Shown: positions 16,545-25,525, numbered from the stretch's first letter. The stretch: 47,088 bases of DNA from Desulfobulbaceae bacterium (GCA_003249645.1 QKIH01000014.1:1-47088), one strand, 5' to 3'. Notes: generated from the letters alone by a model not told the origin. Translations and numbers: made by a program.

Positions 16545-17788
16545 TATTGTTCATCTGCCTGCAGTTTTGATAATTCTGCCAGAAGCAGATCTCTGCTCTT
16601 TTCGAGCAGATCCGGACGGAATTCAGGGTAGATGCTGATAGCCCTGGTTTTTGCACCAAGCGGTGAAATGTCCAGATCAAGCTCTTTATGCCAGCTGTCC
16701 TTTGGTAGACAACTGAGCAGACGCAACAGCTCTCCCTGAGGGGAATCCGTTTGGAGAAGGCTTTCAAAATCCATTTTTGAGGATGTTTTGATATCTATTT
16801 TCTGCACAAATGTGCGGCTGCCGAGAACTTTCATGGCGGTAACTCGGCTGTTGGCAAGAAGGTTGTCCTGATCCCTCAGCAGATCACCATGTATCTGGCA
16901 TCGGCCTGTAAAGGTGATGCGGAGGCAGCGTGCTCCGTCATAGTCATTGTCCAGTGTGGTCAGTTCTGTTTCAAGGCAGCTGTAGACTTCCTCATACTCC
17001 TCAATATCGTCCAGATTGACAATGAGTTGAAACCATCTGACGACATCAAGCGGCTGAAAAGAGACGGTGGACTCTGAAGCATTGTCAAGATGAGCAATGA
17101 TACATCCTTTTGAGCCGGTTTCTTTGATATGACGTCCCTGCAGGCAGCCGGGATAGATGATCAGCGGCTTCTCATTGATCATCTGAAACTGGTGAACATG
17201 ACCGAGAGCCCAGTAGTCGTAACCTTTATTGATGAGTTCTTCAGCAGAGCAGGGCGCATAGGGCTGATGACCCGAAGATGAACCGGTGAGCAGGCAGTGC
17301 AGCAAACCGATGTTGATGTATTGTTCTACCGGGGCAGGATAGGATGGAACCAGGTTGCGAGTAACATCGGCCCTGTCATAACTCTGGCCATGGATGGCAA
17401 CTTTGAGGTCGTCGAGCAGCCAGGTCTCAGGTTTTTCGGATGAAAAGATGTGAACATTTTCGGGCAGCACCAGTGATCTGGTCATTTTGTTGGCTGCGTC
17501 ATGATTGCCCCGGATCAATGCCACACGAATGTTCTTTTCAGCTAACCGCTGCATCTGTGAGGCGAAGAAGAGACCCGTGCTGAAGTCTTTCCAGTTGCCG
17601 TCATAAATATCGCCGGCAAGCAGCAGCAAAGGTGTTTTTTGCTCAAGACAGAGATCGACCAGCTTGATCAGGGCCTGCCGGGTGGCATTTCGTATGGTTT
17701 CAGCACCATGAAAATGCTCATCCTGCACCAGACCCTGCAACGGACTGTCGAGATGAATATCAGCTGCATGAATAAAAGAAAAGGACAT
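16544..17788 (-). CDS. yhaO: YhaO-like calcineurin-fold DNA repair phosphoesterase (SbcD-like)
   Basis: Metallophosphoesterase of 414 residues, partner of YhaN. The two-metal catalytic motifs are present in order: D10-x-H12 in HAADIHLDSP, GDIYDG (59-64), GNHD (94-97), H164 in the GLLHCLLTG stretch and GHVH (196-199). The C-terminal region (about 260-414) is the capping/partner-binding part. Its relationship to Mre11/SbcD suggests nuclease activity on DNA, but this has not been shown for this protein. The downstream overlap with yhaN indicates an obligate pair. The cytochrome lipoprotein gene lies 27 bases upstream, probably on the same transcript. Confidence 0.9.
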   Translation of the reverse strand: MSFSFIHAADIHLDSPLQGLVQDEHFHGAETIRNATRQALIKLVDLCLEQKTPLLLLAGDIYDGNWKDFSTGLFFASQMQRLAEKNIRVALIRGNHDAANKMTRSLVLPENVHIFSSEKPETWLLDDLKVAIHGQSYDRADVTRNLVPSYPAPVEQYINIGLLHCLLTGSSSGHQPYAPCSAEELINKGYDYWALGHVHQFQMINEKPLIIYPGCLQGRHIKETGSKGCIIAHLDNASESTVSFQPLDVVRWFQLIVNLDDIEEYEEVYSCLETELTTLDNDYDGARCLRITFTGRCQIHGDLLRDQDNLLANSRVTAMKVLGSRTFVQKIDIKTSSKMDFESLLQTDSPQGELLRLLSCLPKDSWHKELDLDISPLGAKTRAISIYPEFRPDLLEKSRDLLLAELSKLQADEQ

Positions 17789-17815
17789 CAGCCTCTCATC
17801 TCCGAAAAAACATTC

Positions 17816-18133
17816 TTATAAAGTGTTGATATAGGCAAGAATATCAGCGGCATCCTGGTTTGAAATCTTCGATTCAGGAAATACCGGCATGGTGACCGAC
17901 TTGGCATTACGCAGCCTCTTAAGAAAAGCACCGTAACTCATATCAAGTCCAGTGATATTCGGGCTGCGACCATCATTGCCGTGCGGGCCGTGACAACCGT
18001 CGCAACGGTGCATGGCAAACCAGCGTTTACCGTCTTCGGCATTACCTGTAGGAGAAGAACAGCCGATGACAGCAGTAAAACCAAGCAGAAGCAAAAAGGC
18101 CAGAAAAGTGTGTTTAACCCTTGATACATCCAT
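17816..18133 (-). CDS. Monohaem class I cytochrome c lipoprotein
   Basis: Small exported cytochrome of 105 residues. A signal peptide with lipobox-like AVIGC (C25) suggests lipid anchoring on the periplasmic side. The haem site is C44-D-G-C47-H48, and M82 in TMPVFPESK is the likely sixth ligand. The C-terminal SNQDAADILAYINTL is the usual last helix. The ATG has AGGAGG six bases upstream. It fits a soluble-type electron carrier in a respiratory chain. Its position before yhaO-yhaN is probably incidental; a redox link to those genes is not supported by sequence. Confidence 0.9.
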   Translation of the reverse strand: MDVSRVKHTFLAFLLLLGFTAVIGCSSPTGNAEDGKRWFAMHRCDGCHGPHGNDGRSPNITGLDMSYGAFLKRLRNAKSVTMPVFPESKISNQDAADILAYINTL

Positions 18134-18256
18134 TGGATTCCTCCTGATGTTGATAAGGGACTATCTGATTTGATAGTTTGAATATCACCTGGTATTTGAA
18201 TAATAGACTATAGAACCTGCTGTAAAAATGCAAGCGAATTGACGTGGATAGACCTA

Positions 18257-19480
18257 TCAGTTAAGGACCTGGCGGTAATTGTCTTCAGTACGTTTGAAAA
18301 CCTGCTGCCAACTGAAATAGTCGATATCACCGAGTGTTCCTGAATGTTCGAAAAATGGCTTGCTGCTGATCTCCTGTATGGCCCTTTTCAGCGCAGCCGT
18401 AAGCTCTTCCTCATAGGATTCAATCGCATCATGGTGTGGGATGTCAATGGTCTTGAGTCTTGGCATCGTGAGAATTTCGACTCTCCGGGTGCCCGTTTTG
18501 AGGATAATTTCAGTGGTGCCCGGCATCTCATTGGTTATCACTCTACAGCCGGAAGCAAGTGCCTCGAGAATAACAAGTGGCAATCCTTCAAAAAAAGAAG
18601 GAAAAACAAATAAATGGCATTTTTTCATGAGGGCTGCAAGATCAGTCTGGGCAATCGCCCCGTAAACGGTAATTTTGTCGCCAAGCTTTTGTGCTAAAGC
18701 AAGGCAGTTTTGTAGCTGTTCACCGGTGCTGCTGCCGACAAGATGAAGATGATAGGGATACTCCTGCATGGTTGCAAGACATTTCAGCAGGTGAGGAACG
18801 CCCTTGAAACTGCTGAGCTTTCCTGCGTAGAGAATGTGTACGGTATCGGTAGCCTCTTTATCGTATTCACTGAAAAGTCTCGTATTGAAACCGGCACCGA
18901 CCACATCAATCCGGTCGGTCGGGATATCGTAAAGCGAGCTAATTTCTTCCTTCTGGATATCACTGAGGGCAAGGATTTTATCTATTTCCCGGCAGCCCTG
19001 CAGCACCCGTTCACGCAGATGAGGGTTGTTAATGAACTGTCGAAGGTCTGTCCCATGGCAGGTAGTTACCAAGGGAATATTGGGGAAAAGCTGTTTGGCA
19101 AGAGAACTCACCAGCCAGAGATGATGGCTGTGAATGAGGTCTGGAGAGAAGAGCTCTATCTGGTGTTTCAGCTTTTCTCCAAAGACATTCAGGTAGAAAT
19201 CGATCTCTTCATCACTCATGGAGCCGAAGGTCCTCGATTCATAGGGCATGATGTCGCTCATGCCTATAATATGATGTTTTATATCTCCTTCTTCTCCAAA
19301 CGTCGCATAGGAACAGCATTCATCCGGTATCTGTTCAACAACGGTCTGATCCTGATGCTGAATACCGGCAACGAGCCCGTTTATGTAACCTTTGGATGCT
19401 GCGTGTTCAATCATGGCACGCAGATAAATGCCGCTCCCGGTAGAGTCAGGGCGTTGGCTGAGAAGATGAAGAATTTTCAT
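18257..19480 (-). CDS. Glycosyltransferase family 4 (GT-B fold)
   Basis: Retaining glycosyltransferase of 407 residues. The N-terminal Rossmann half begins KILHLLSQRPDSTGSGIYL with the acceptor-side glycine loop. The C-terminal half has the donor-binding segment HILYAGKLSSFKGVPHLLKC and the family E-x7-E motif in FFEGLPLVILEALASGCRVI. Donor and acceptor are unknown; likely a cell-surface polysaccharide or glycolipid. Its start lies inside the end of dacB (35-base overlap), which implies cotranscription. The gene is isolated from other polysaccharide genes. Cytoplasmic or membrane-peripheral. Confidence 0.88.
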   Translation of the reverse strand: MKILHLLSQRPDSTGSGIYLRAMIEHAASKGYINGLVAGIQHQDQTVVEQIPDECCSYATFGEEGDIKHHIIGMSDIMPYESRTFGSMSDEEIDFYLNVFGEKLKHQIELFSPDLIHSHHLWLVSSLAKQLFPNIPLVTTCHGTDLRQFINNPHLRERVLQGCREIDKILALSDIQKEEISSLYDIPTDRIDVVGAGFNTRLFSEYDKEATDTVHILYAGKLSSFKGVPHLLKCLATMQEYPYHLHLVGSSTGEQLQNCLALAQKLGDKITVYGAIAQTDLAALMKKCHLFVFPSFFEGLPLVILEALASGCRVITNEMPGTTEIILKTGTRRVEILTMPRLKTIDIPHHDAIESYEEELTAALKRAIQEISSKPFFEHSGTLGDIDYFSWQQVFKRTEDNYRQVLN

Positions 19481-20714
19481 GTTTTATGTCAACATAGAAC
19501 TGATGATGTAATAATTTGAGCAAGGCATCCCGGCTGTTGTTTTGCTGATTGAGCAGAATAGCAAATGGATAGAGCTTGGTAAAGTCTTTAAAGTAGCCGG
19601 CGTAACAGTAAACGCCGGTCAGGGTTCCTGATTTTACCATGATACCTTCTTTGAGCGGCATGATCTTATCTGCAAGCGGCGACAAACGTTCGAGGACAGT
19701 TACAAGCTGGTTGGCCGAGATACGGTTCTGTCTCGATAAGCCTGATCCTTCAACGATTTCAGGACGAGTGTCAGAGAAGGTGTCTTGAATGAATAATTCC
19801 ATGGCTTTTCGTCCTTTCTGCCAGGTTGCCGGTGCACCGTACTGCTGTTTGCCAATCTCGAGAAACAGCTGGTTTGCAATGTAGTTGCTGGAGTATTTCA
19901 GACAAAGTTGAAGCATCTCTGTCAGATTTTTTTCACTCCTGTAAACCAAGACGGGAGCAAGCGATGGATCTACGCTTCCGGTGATTGTCTTGCCTTTTAA
20001 GACAATATTTTCGCGGGCAAATATTGCTGAAAAAAGTTCTTTCGTATAACGAAGAGAGATATCTTCCTTTTTTGAAAAAGCCCAGACATTGATCCGGTGT
20101 TTGCCTTTAGGGAGCTTTTTTCCTATTTCCTGAACAAGAGGGATGTTCGGGGTTTGTTTTTCGGCAGAGACTGCTTTTTTATCGGTTTTAATAATCGACA
20201 GGGAATTGAAGTTAACAACCAGCGCACCGTTTCTGGTGTCGTAGGGGTTGGCTGAATTGAGTGCTCCTTCCGGCTGTTCCGGCGTGTTATAGTTTGATGC
20301 GTCCAGTACGAGATTATGAATCTCATTTATCCCCTGATTCTTAAGTTGCGAGGCTAAATGGGTGATCACTTCAGAAGTAAGAAACGGGTCACCGCCCCCT
20401 TCTATATAGAGATCATGTTCATTATTTAAATACAGCTTTGTGGTGAAGCGGTAATTTTCACCAAGGTAGTGAAGTGCTGCCAAAGCGGTCAGCAGTTTGG
20501 TTGTAGAAGCCGGCACAAACTTGATGTCCTGGTTATATGCATGGTCTTCCGCAGGTGTCTTGAGTATGTATGACCCGTTTTCAACAAGAGCTGCCGGACT
20601 GGTTTCGGCATGAACTACCGGTACTGGCGTAAAAGTCAGCAGCACCGGTAGAGAACAGCATACGGCAAGTGACAGTGTTTTAAAGATGTGAGCCCGAAAC
20701 AACGACTGAGACAT
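19446..20714 (-). CDS. dacB: D-alanyl-D-alanine carboxypeptidase/endopeptidase (PBP4, S13 family)
   Basis: Periplasmic peptidoglycan hydrolase of 422 residues. A signal peptide of about 36 residues (cleavage after VVHA) precedes the catalytic domain. Penicillin-binding motifs are S70-x-x-K73 in FVPASTTKLL, S275-S-N277 in YSSNYIANQL and K361-S-G363 in MVKSGTLTG. The stretch between the first two motifs is an inserted domain as in PBP4, a little shorter than E. coli DacB (about 477 residues in all). It removes the terminal D-Ala or cuts cross-links. It begins 3 bases after the radical SAM gene stop and overlaps the glycosyltransferase start. Confidence 0.92.
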   Translation of the reverse strand: MSQSLFRAHIFKTLSLAVCCSLPVLLTFTPVPVVHAETSPAALVENGSYILKTPAEDHAYNQDIKFVPASTTKLLTALAALHYLGENYRFTTKLYLNNEHDLYIEGGGDPFLTSEVITHLASQLKNQGINEIHNLVLDASNYNTPEQPEGALNSANPYDTRNGALVVNFNSLSIIKTDKKAVSAEKQTPNIPLVQEIGKKLPKGKHRINVWAFSKKEDISLRYTKELFSAIFARENIVLKGKTITGSVDPSLAPVLVYRSEKNLTEMLQLCLKYSSNYIANQLFLEIGKQQYGAPATWQKGRKAMELFIQDTFSDTRPEIVEGSGLSRQNRISANQLVTVLERLSPLADKIMPLKEGIMVKSGTLTGVYCYAGYFKDFTKLYPFAILLNQQNNSRDALLKLLHHQFYVDIKHENSSSSQPTP

Positions 20715-20717
20715 ATG

Positions 20718-23237
20718 CTAAGCGCTTTCCCAGGCGGTTTTTAAAACAGAACTCTGCAGGGCCGTTTCTTCATCGATGCGGAGTATGTGCTGGATTGCCT
20801 CCTGCGGCTTGATGCCGGGATGACTGCTTCGGTTGACAATCTCCATGGTAATGGTCTGATCATCCTTGAGGTCAATAACTCTAACGAGAGGGCGGATGTC
20901 GAGTTTTTTTACCTTGCCTTTACGCAGCCGCTCAATGAGAAACTCCCCTGAAGCGGAGAATGAGGCAATCATATCTTTCTGTTCAGCAGAAAGCGTATCC
21001 TGCATCGTTATCGTGTAATAATTGACAGTATCCTGCTCAATTTTACCGGAATGGAGTTCTATTTTGCTGATGCTTAGACCGTGCGGCAGTTTTTCATTGA
21101 GGCGCTTTACTGTGTCTGCAGTCGAATTGAGCACTTCTGGCAGATCCATGATGAAATATTCGGCAAGACTCTCTGTCCCTACAGGTAGGGCGGGGCCGAA
21201 AGAAATCTTTGGAGAGGGGTTGAAGCCCTGGGAAAAATTAGTTGTAATAGATGCTCTTTTTAATGCTCTGAACATCAGTTGAAGAATCTCAAGATGGCCA
21301 AGATAGCAGATTCGCCCCTTGCGCTGATAATGGACCATATACTTGAAATGGTTTTCCTCAGGAGTTGCAGTCATTTCAGCTGCTTTATTCTGCGGTTTAG
21401 CTGAATGGGTGGATTCAGGCTGCTGAACGATGGGTTGAATGGTGTCAAAATTACAGAGACCGCATCCCTGGCAGTCGTTATACCGGCAATCCGGAGTGTA
21501 AATCTCTTCAATGCCGTTTTTCAACTCATCGAGCAGAAATCTCTGGTCAACTCCACTGGACAGATGATGCCAGGGAAGGGTTTCGTTCAAATCTCTTTCA
21601 CGCAGATAAAAATTGAGATCGAGCCCGCATTTTTCTGCAGCCGTTTCCCACCTTCTCAGGTCAAAATGATCAGACCAGGCGTCAAGTCTGGCGCCATCGC
21701 GCCATGCCGTCTCGATGAGTTTTGCAAGCCTCCTGTCTCCACGGGAGAAAACACCTTCAAGGTAACTCTGTTTCGGCGCGTGGTAGCTGAGTGTACAGCC
21801 CTTTGGCATCTGATCTTTGATACGGAAAATTCTCCGTTTACTCTCTTCAAGGCTGAGTTGGCCGTGCCACTGAAACGGCGTGTGCGGTTTAGGGACAAAG
21901 GTTCCGACACTGATTTTTATCTGCTTTTTGCCATGTCCTCCCTTAATGCCCTGGTATCTGGCTTTTCCGGCAAGTTGTGCGATCTCATCAATATCCTCAT
22001 CGGTTTCAGTTGGAAGGCCGATCATGAAATAGAGTTTGATCAATTGCCAGCCAAGCGAAAATGCCTGTTCGCAGGCCTCAAGCAGATCTTCTTCAGTGAT
22101 GCCCTTGTTGATTACCCGTCTCATTCTGTCGCTGCCGGCCTCAGGGGCCAGGGTAAAACCTGTTTTGCGCACCTTTCTGATTTCTTCCATAATTTCATCG
22201 GTCAGGGTTCCGACACGCATTGAAGGAAGAGCCACAGAAACAAAAGATGAAGAAAATTCATCCATCAATTGCGGCAAGACTGTGCTGAGGCAGCTGTAGT
22301 CGCCGGTTGAGAGTGAGAGCAGAGAAAGTTCGTCAAAACCTGAGTCGCCTATACCCTGGCGGGCAAGTTCCATAATCTGGGCTGGAGTGCGTTCTCGAAC
22401 AGGTCTGTAAATTATTCCGGCCTGACAGAAACGGCATCCTCTGGTGCAGCCGCGCGCTATTTCAATACCCAGCCGGTCATGCACAATCTTTGCATTTGGG
22501 ACAATCGGGTGCAGCAGGTGGTCGATGGCGTTCAGATCAGGAAGAACCCTTCGGGTAACCTGTTCAGGCTGGCCTTCCTGAGATACGATGCTTGAAATTG
22601 TCCCGTCTTGGTTGTATTGCGGTGCATACAACGAAGGGACATAGACACCGTCTATCCGGGCAAGGCGATTAAGCATCTGTTTTCTGCTTTCACCTGCGGC
22701 CTTTGCTTCTTTAATCGCGTTGCCGATATCAAGAATAGCTTCTTCACCATCTCCAAGCAGGATAGCATCGAGGAAGTCTGCAACGGGTTCGGGATTCATA
22801 GCGCAGGAGCCTCCGCCGAGGATAAGTGGGTGCTCTTCTGCCCTTTCACTGTTGTAAAACGGAACAGTCGCCAACTCAAGGATGGTGAGGATGTTTGTGT
22901 AGCAGAGTTCATACGGGAGGGTGAAGGCGAGAATATCAAACTCGTTAAGCGGAGTGGATGTCTCAAGTGATGTCAGGGGATGTTTCTGGTCCTTGAACAA
23001 TTTTTCAACATCGACATCCGGACTGTAACAGCGTTCTGCGACAAAATCAGGCTTGGCATTAAGGATGTGATACAGTATCTGCAGTCCCTGATGGGACATT
23101 CCAATTTCATATAAGTCTGGAAAAATGAGGGCGAAACTGGTCATGCCCTGTTTCCAGTCCTTGATCGTTGAGTTGTATTCAGAGCCCAGATAACGTCCGG
23201 GTTTGGTGATGTGAGGAAGGATGTTTTTGTTTTTCAT
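20718..23237 (-). CDS. TIGR03960-type radical SAM protein fused to DUF2344 domain
   Basis: Iron-sulfur enzyme of 839 residues. The N-terminal part (to about 180) is a cobalamin-binding-like domain (ALIFPDLYEIGMSHQGLQIL). The radical SAM core has C264-x3-C268-x2-C271 in RGCTRGCRFCQAG for the [4Fe-4S] cluster that cleaves SAM. A second cysteine group (CRYNDCQGCGLC, near 600) may bind another metal centre. The C-terminal DUF2344 domain (about 630-839) starts YMVHYQRKGRICYLGHLEIL. The two-domain fusion is common in anaerobic bacteria, often next to rng and rplU, which are not here. The reaction is not established; an RNA or translation role is only suspected. First gene of the unit with dacB. Confidence 0.9.
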   Translation of the reverse strand: MKNKNILPHITKPGRYLGSEYNSTIKDWKQGMTSFALIFPDLYEIGMSHQGLQILYHILNAKPDFVAERCYSPDVDVEKLFKDQKHPLTSLETSTPLNEFDILAFTLPYELCYTNILTILELATVPFYNSERAEEHPLILGGGSCAMNPEPVADFLDAILLGDGEEAILDIGNAIKEAKAAGESRKQMLNRLARIDGVYVPSLYAPQYNQDGTISSIVSQEGQPEQVTRRVLPDLNAIDHLLHPIVPNAKIVHDRLGIEIARGCTRGCRFCQAGIIYRPVRERTPAQIMELARQGIGDSGFDELSLLSLSTGDYSCLSTVLPQLMDEFSSSFVSVALPSMRVGTLTDEIMEEIRKVRKTGFTLAPEAGSDRMRRVINKGITEEDLLEACEQAFSLGWQLIKLYFMIGLPTETDEDIDEIAQLAGKARYQGIKGGHGKKQIKISVGTFVPKPHTPFQWHGQLSLEESKRRIFRIKDQMPKGCTLSYHAPKQSYLEGVFSRGDRRLAKLIETAWRDGARLDAWSDHFDLRRWETAAEKCGLDLNFYLRERDLNETLPWHHLSSGVDQRFLLDELKNGIEEIYTPDCRYNDCQGCGLCNFDTIQPIVQQPESTHSAKPQNKAAEMTATPEENHFKYMVHYQRKGRICYLGHLEILQLMFRALKRASITTNFSQGFNPSPKISFGPALPVGTESLAEYFIMDLPEVLNSTADTVKRLNEKLPHGLSISKIELHSGKIEQDTVNYYTITMQDTLSAEQKDMIASFSASGEFLIERLRKGKVKKLDIRPLVRVIDLKDDQTITMEIVNRSSHPGIKPQEAIQHILRIDEETALQSSVLKTAWESA

Positions 23238-23341
23238 TTTATATGGTTAAGTATTGTTATTGAGCTTGGATACAGGCCGGGAACCAGTACTGATCAAAGG
23301 CAAAATAAACGGAAGAGCAGGTTGATGGCATTTTATTTGTC

Positions 23342-23396
23342 GTTCTTGTATATAGAACCATTCCATTTACTTGAAATCAGATGCCTTTTCAAGTAA
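23342..23396. promoter_or_regulatory. Inverted repeats upstream of the AMIN-domain gene
   Basis: A perfect 10-bp inverted repeat, TTACTTGAAA (23367-23376) and TTTCAAGTAA (23387-23396), has a 10-base spacer, so half-site centres are 20 bp (two helical turns) apart. Just upstream is a shorter one, GTTCT-N7-AGAAC (23342-23358). Both sit in the 233-base gap between divergent genes, 75-130 bases before the AMIN gene. They could be operator sites; I cannot name the regulator, and no clear -35/-10 pair stands out. Confidence 0.4.
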
Positions 23397-23470
23397 TGAT
23401 GAACGGTGTATATGTTAAAAGAGGATCTCATCATTTAACTGTAAAGCTGCGAAAAAAATAGGTAACAACA

Positions 23471-24703
23471 ATGAAGATCACCCAGGTCATACTTTTAGTT
23501 ACGTTAATCATATTTAGCGCAATTATAACAGTTTCTGCCGAAGAGAAACAGTCTGCTGTTATAGAATCTATCTCTTTTGAAAGTAATGGAGCCCATGGCG
23601 AGACGGTCAATTTTAAACTCAACGGAAAGCATCTCCCTAAAATATTTGCCATAAAAGGCGAAAAGCCAAGGGTTGTCCTGGATTTTCCTGATACCAGCTA
23701 TTCAGGCCCTGATTCTACTATAAAAGCTGGCGGTGATTTGGTTAAAGGAATACGAATCGGTATTCATAACGATCCGGTGTCGAAGATAAGGGTTGTTATT
23801 GATATTTCACCGGGAACGACTTTTTCCTATGACCAGAACTTTATTGGCACGGAGAATATCCTGACAGTTTCAGTTTCTTCAGCTGAAAAAGTAAAAGCTG
23901 AAGTTGACGTCCAACCTGTTAAAGAAGAAAAAATAGAGCAGAAACCGGAACAGAAAGCAGAAAAGAAAGCTGAGCAGCAGGTGGAGCAGAAGTCAGATCA
24001 ACATGCGGACAAGAAAACAGAGCAGCAGGTAGAGCAGAAGCTGGATCAGACTCCAGAAAAGAAAACAGAGCCGCAGGCAGAACAGAAGTCAGACCAGATC
24101 TCGCAGGAAAAAACGACGGCAGTACCTGAGAAGAAGATTATTCTCAAACAAGAGAAGGGTAAACAGGTGTTCGCTGTTGATGAAAAAGAGGTGAAAGAAG
24201 ATAAACCTGCCCCCCCTGTAGCGGAGTCTGCCGTATACCCGTCGGTGGATGAAGTGTTTGTGCCGGAGAAAAAGAAAGAGGTTCCGGAATCTGCTGAAGC
24301 GACAGAAAAAACTGAACCTGCATCTGACCAAGCGGTTGCCAGTGCTCCGGTCTTACTTGATGTCAGCTTTGACGGCACGTCAAATAAAGGGGAAATGGTC
24401 AAGTTCAGGTTGAACGAATTTTACCCTCCCGTTGTTTTCGGCATAGAGAAAGAAAATCCACGGGTAATATGTGATTTTCTTAATACTACGCTTTCTGACA
24501 AGGTTGAGTTGGAAATTGCCAGCAAAGGTGTTTATGTAGACCATATCAAGACAGAAAAACAGCACAATCCTGAGAAAGTACGGGTAATTCTTGATCTGAT
24601 GCCAAATAAGAACTATGACCTCCAACAGGTTTTCTTCAAAGAAGACAACCTCTTTGTTATTATCGTCAACAGTTTCGAAAAGACAGAAGAGCCGAAAAAG
24701 TAA
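23471..24703 (+). CDS. Exported protein with two AMIN domains joined by a Glu/Lys/Gln repeat linker
   Basis: Periplasmic protein of 410 residues. A signal peptide (about 1-23, ending TVSAEE) is followed by an AMIN domain (about 30-135: VNFKLNGKHLPKIFAIKGEK, then RVVLDFPDTSY), a highly charged linker (about 145-285) with three 16-residue repeats, and a second AMIN domain (about 293-405: MVKFRLNEFYPPVVFGIEKE). AMIN domains bind peptidoglycan or place amidases and secretins. No amidase or secretin domain is attached, so this may be a cell-wall anchoring or scaffold protein. The stop directly abuts the stop of the convergent LolB-like gene. Confidence 0.82.
   Translation: MKITQVILLVTLIIFSAIITVSAEEKQSAVIESISFESNGAHGETVNFKLNGKHLPKIFAIKGEKPRVVLDFPDTSYSGPDSTIKAGGDLVKGIRIGIHNDPVSKIRVVIDISPGTTFSYDQNFIGTENILTVSVSSAEKVKAEVDVQPVKEEKIEQKPEQKAEKKAEQQVEQKSDQHADKKTEQQVEQKLDQTPEKKTEPQAEQKSDQISQEKTTAVPEKKIILKQEKGKQVFAVDEKEVKEDKPAPPVAESAVYPSVDEVFVPEKKKEVPESAEATEKTEPASDQAVASAPVLLDVSFDGTSNKGEMVKFRLNEFYPPVVFGIEKENPRVICDFLNTTLSDKVELEIASKGVYVDHIKTEKQHNPEKVRVILDLMPNKNYDLQQVFFKEDNLFVIIVNSFEKTEEPKK
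23963..24106 (+). repeat. Three tandem 48-bp in-frame repeats in the AMIN-domain gene
   Basis: Units at 23963-24010, 24011-24058 and 24059-24106 each encode 16 residues of the pattern KK[TA]E[QP]Q[VA]EQK[SL]DQ plus three variable residues. The preceding bases also contain shorter EQK-type copies. The copies are diverged at third positions, so the expansion is not brand new. Likely a flexible spacer that can change length by slippage. Confidence 0.85.
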
Positions 24704-25525
24704 TCAGGGGAGATAACGGATAAAGTAGTATGACGGCACCGTGAGAAGAAAGTCTTTTTCCTCTGTGGTGCTGACCGGCTGGATGTCTTGCAGATTCAGG
24801 GTGATCGAGGCCCCGAAAGAAAGCTGGTCAACGGTTATTTGTGTTGGTTGCAGACAGGCGCCGTTCGATACATAGCCATCGTAGGAAAATGCTGCCAGTA
24901 TCTTTCCTTTTTTGCTCATTAGCAGTGATTTTTTAATCAGCATGCTTGATGCATCAAAGAGGTAGCTTTCTGTTATACGGTTGTTCACGGATTCCGTGTA
25001 CCAGAAGCTTTCCGGATCCTTATCCTGGTAAACAGTACTTTCTGTTTTGTCAGGTAAATCAAGTTTTCCTGCCAGCCAGTTTCCCCATTGTCCTGAAATA
25101 AATTCTTCCGGGATATCATTGCGTAGCGCAAAATTAAAGGTGCTGCCGTGAGTGTATTGATTGTTTAGTACATCAACAAGCTGAAATCGTTTGCCGTTGC
25201 TTGTGATTGCAAGCATAGGTTGCCCCAATGGATTCGAGGCAATGAATTTAAAGGAGGATGGCTCTTTGACGAGAATATAGCCGGCAAATTTTTTGTCATC
25301 AAGAGCTGTATGGTAACTGACTTCGAGATTGGCATCCCATTGGCCGCTACACTCCTTTTGATTAAGACGCAACTGTTCGACCCTGTTTCTGAGACCTTCA
25401 CTTTCCTCCTCTGAGAACGGGTCTCCCCATGGCTTTTGCGCACAACCCGATAAAATAAATGAACTCAGTAGAAAAAAGCCGACAGACTTTATTCGTTGTC
25501 TATGGTTACGGTGTAAGATTTTCAA
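24704..25525 (-). CDS. LolB-like (DUF4292-type) outer-membrane lipoprotein
   Basis: Lipoprotein of 273 residues. The signal peptide has a basic start and lipobox LSGC, giving a mature N-terminal Cys near residue 27. The rest is beta-rich, as expected for the LolA/LolB half-barrel fold that carries lipoproteins. Assignment rests on this general pattern (e.g. LVKEPSSFKFIASNPLGQPM), so it is moderate. The frame is open to 25738, but the N-terminal part would lie fully within the TPR gene. I prefer the TTG at 25525, which gives a proper signal peptide and overlaps the TPR stop by 20 bases. Last gene of the ffh-to-lipoprotein string. Confidence 0.6.
   Translation of the reverse strand: MKILHRNHRQRIKSVGFFLLSSFILSGCAQKPWGDPFSEEESEGLRNRVEQLRLNQKECSGQWDANLEVSYHTALDDKKFAGYILVKEPSSFKFIASNPLGQPMLAITSNGKRFQLVDVLNNQYTHGSTFNFALRNDIPEEFISGQWGNWLAGKLDLPDKTESTVYQDKDPESFWYTESVNNRITESYLFDASSMLIKKSLLMSKKGKILAAFSYDGYVSNGACLQPTQITVDQLSFGASITLNLQDIQPVSTTEEKDFLLTVPSYYFIRYLP

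Noticed and set aside
16443..16631. Small plus-strand frame across the yhaN-yhaO junction
   Set aside because: It lies antisense to the coupled TAATG junction and has no supporting signal.
18743..19519. Open frame of 258 codons opposite the GT4 gene
   Set aside because: Antisense shadow; the opposite strand carries full GT4 motifs.
21405..22223. Open frame of 272 codons on the plus strand opposite the radical SAM gene
   Set aside because: Antisense shadow of a well-conserved coding region, without its own ribosome site or recognisable domains.
23963..24106. Possible CRISPR-like direct repeats
   Set aside because: The 48-bp units are contiguous, in frame and encode a charged linker; there are no spacers or cas genes.
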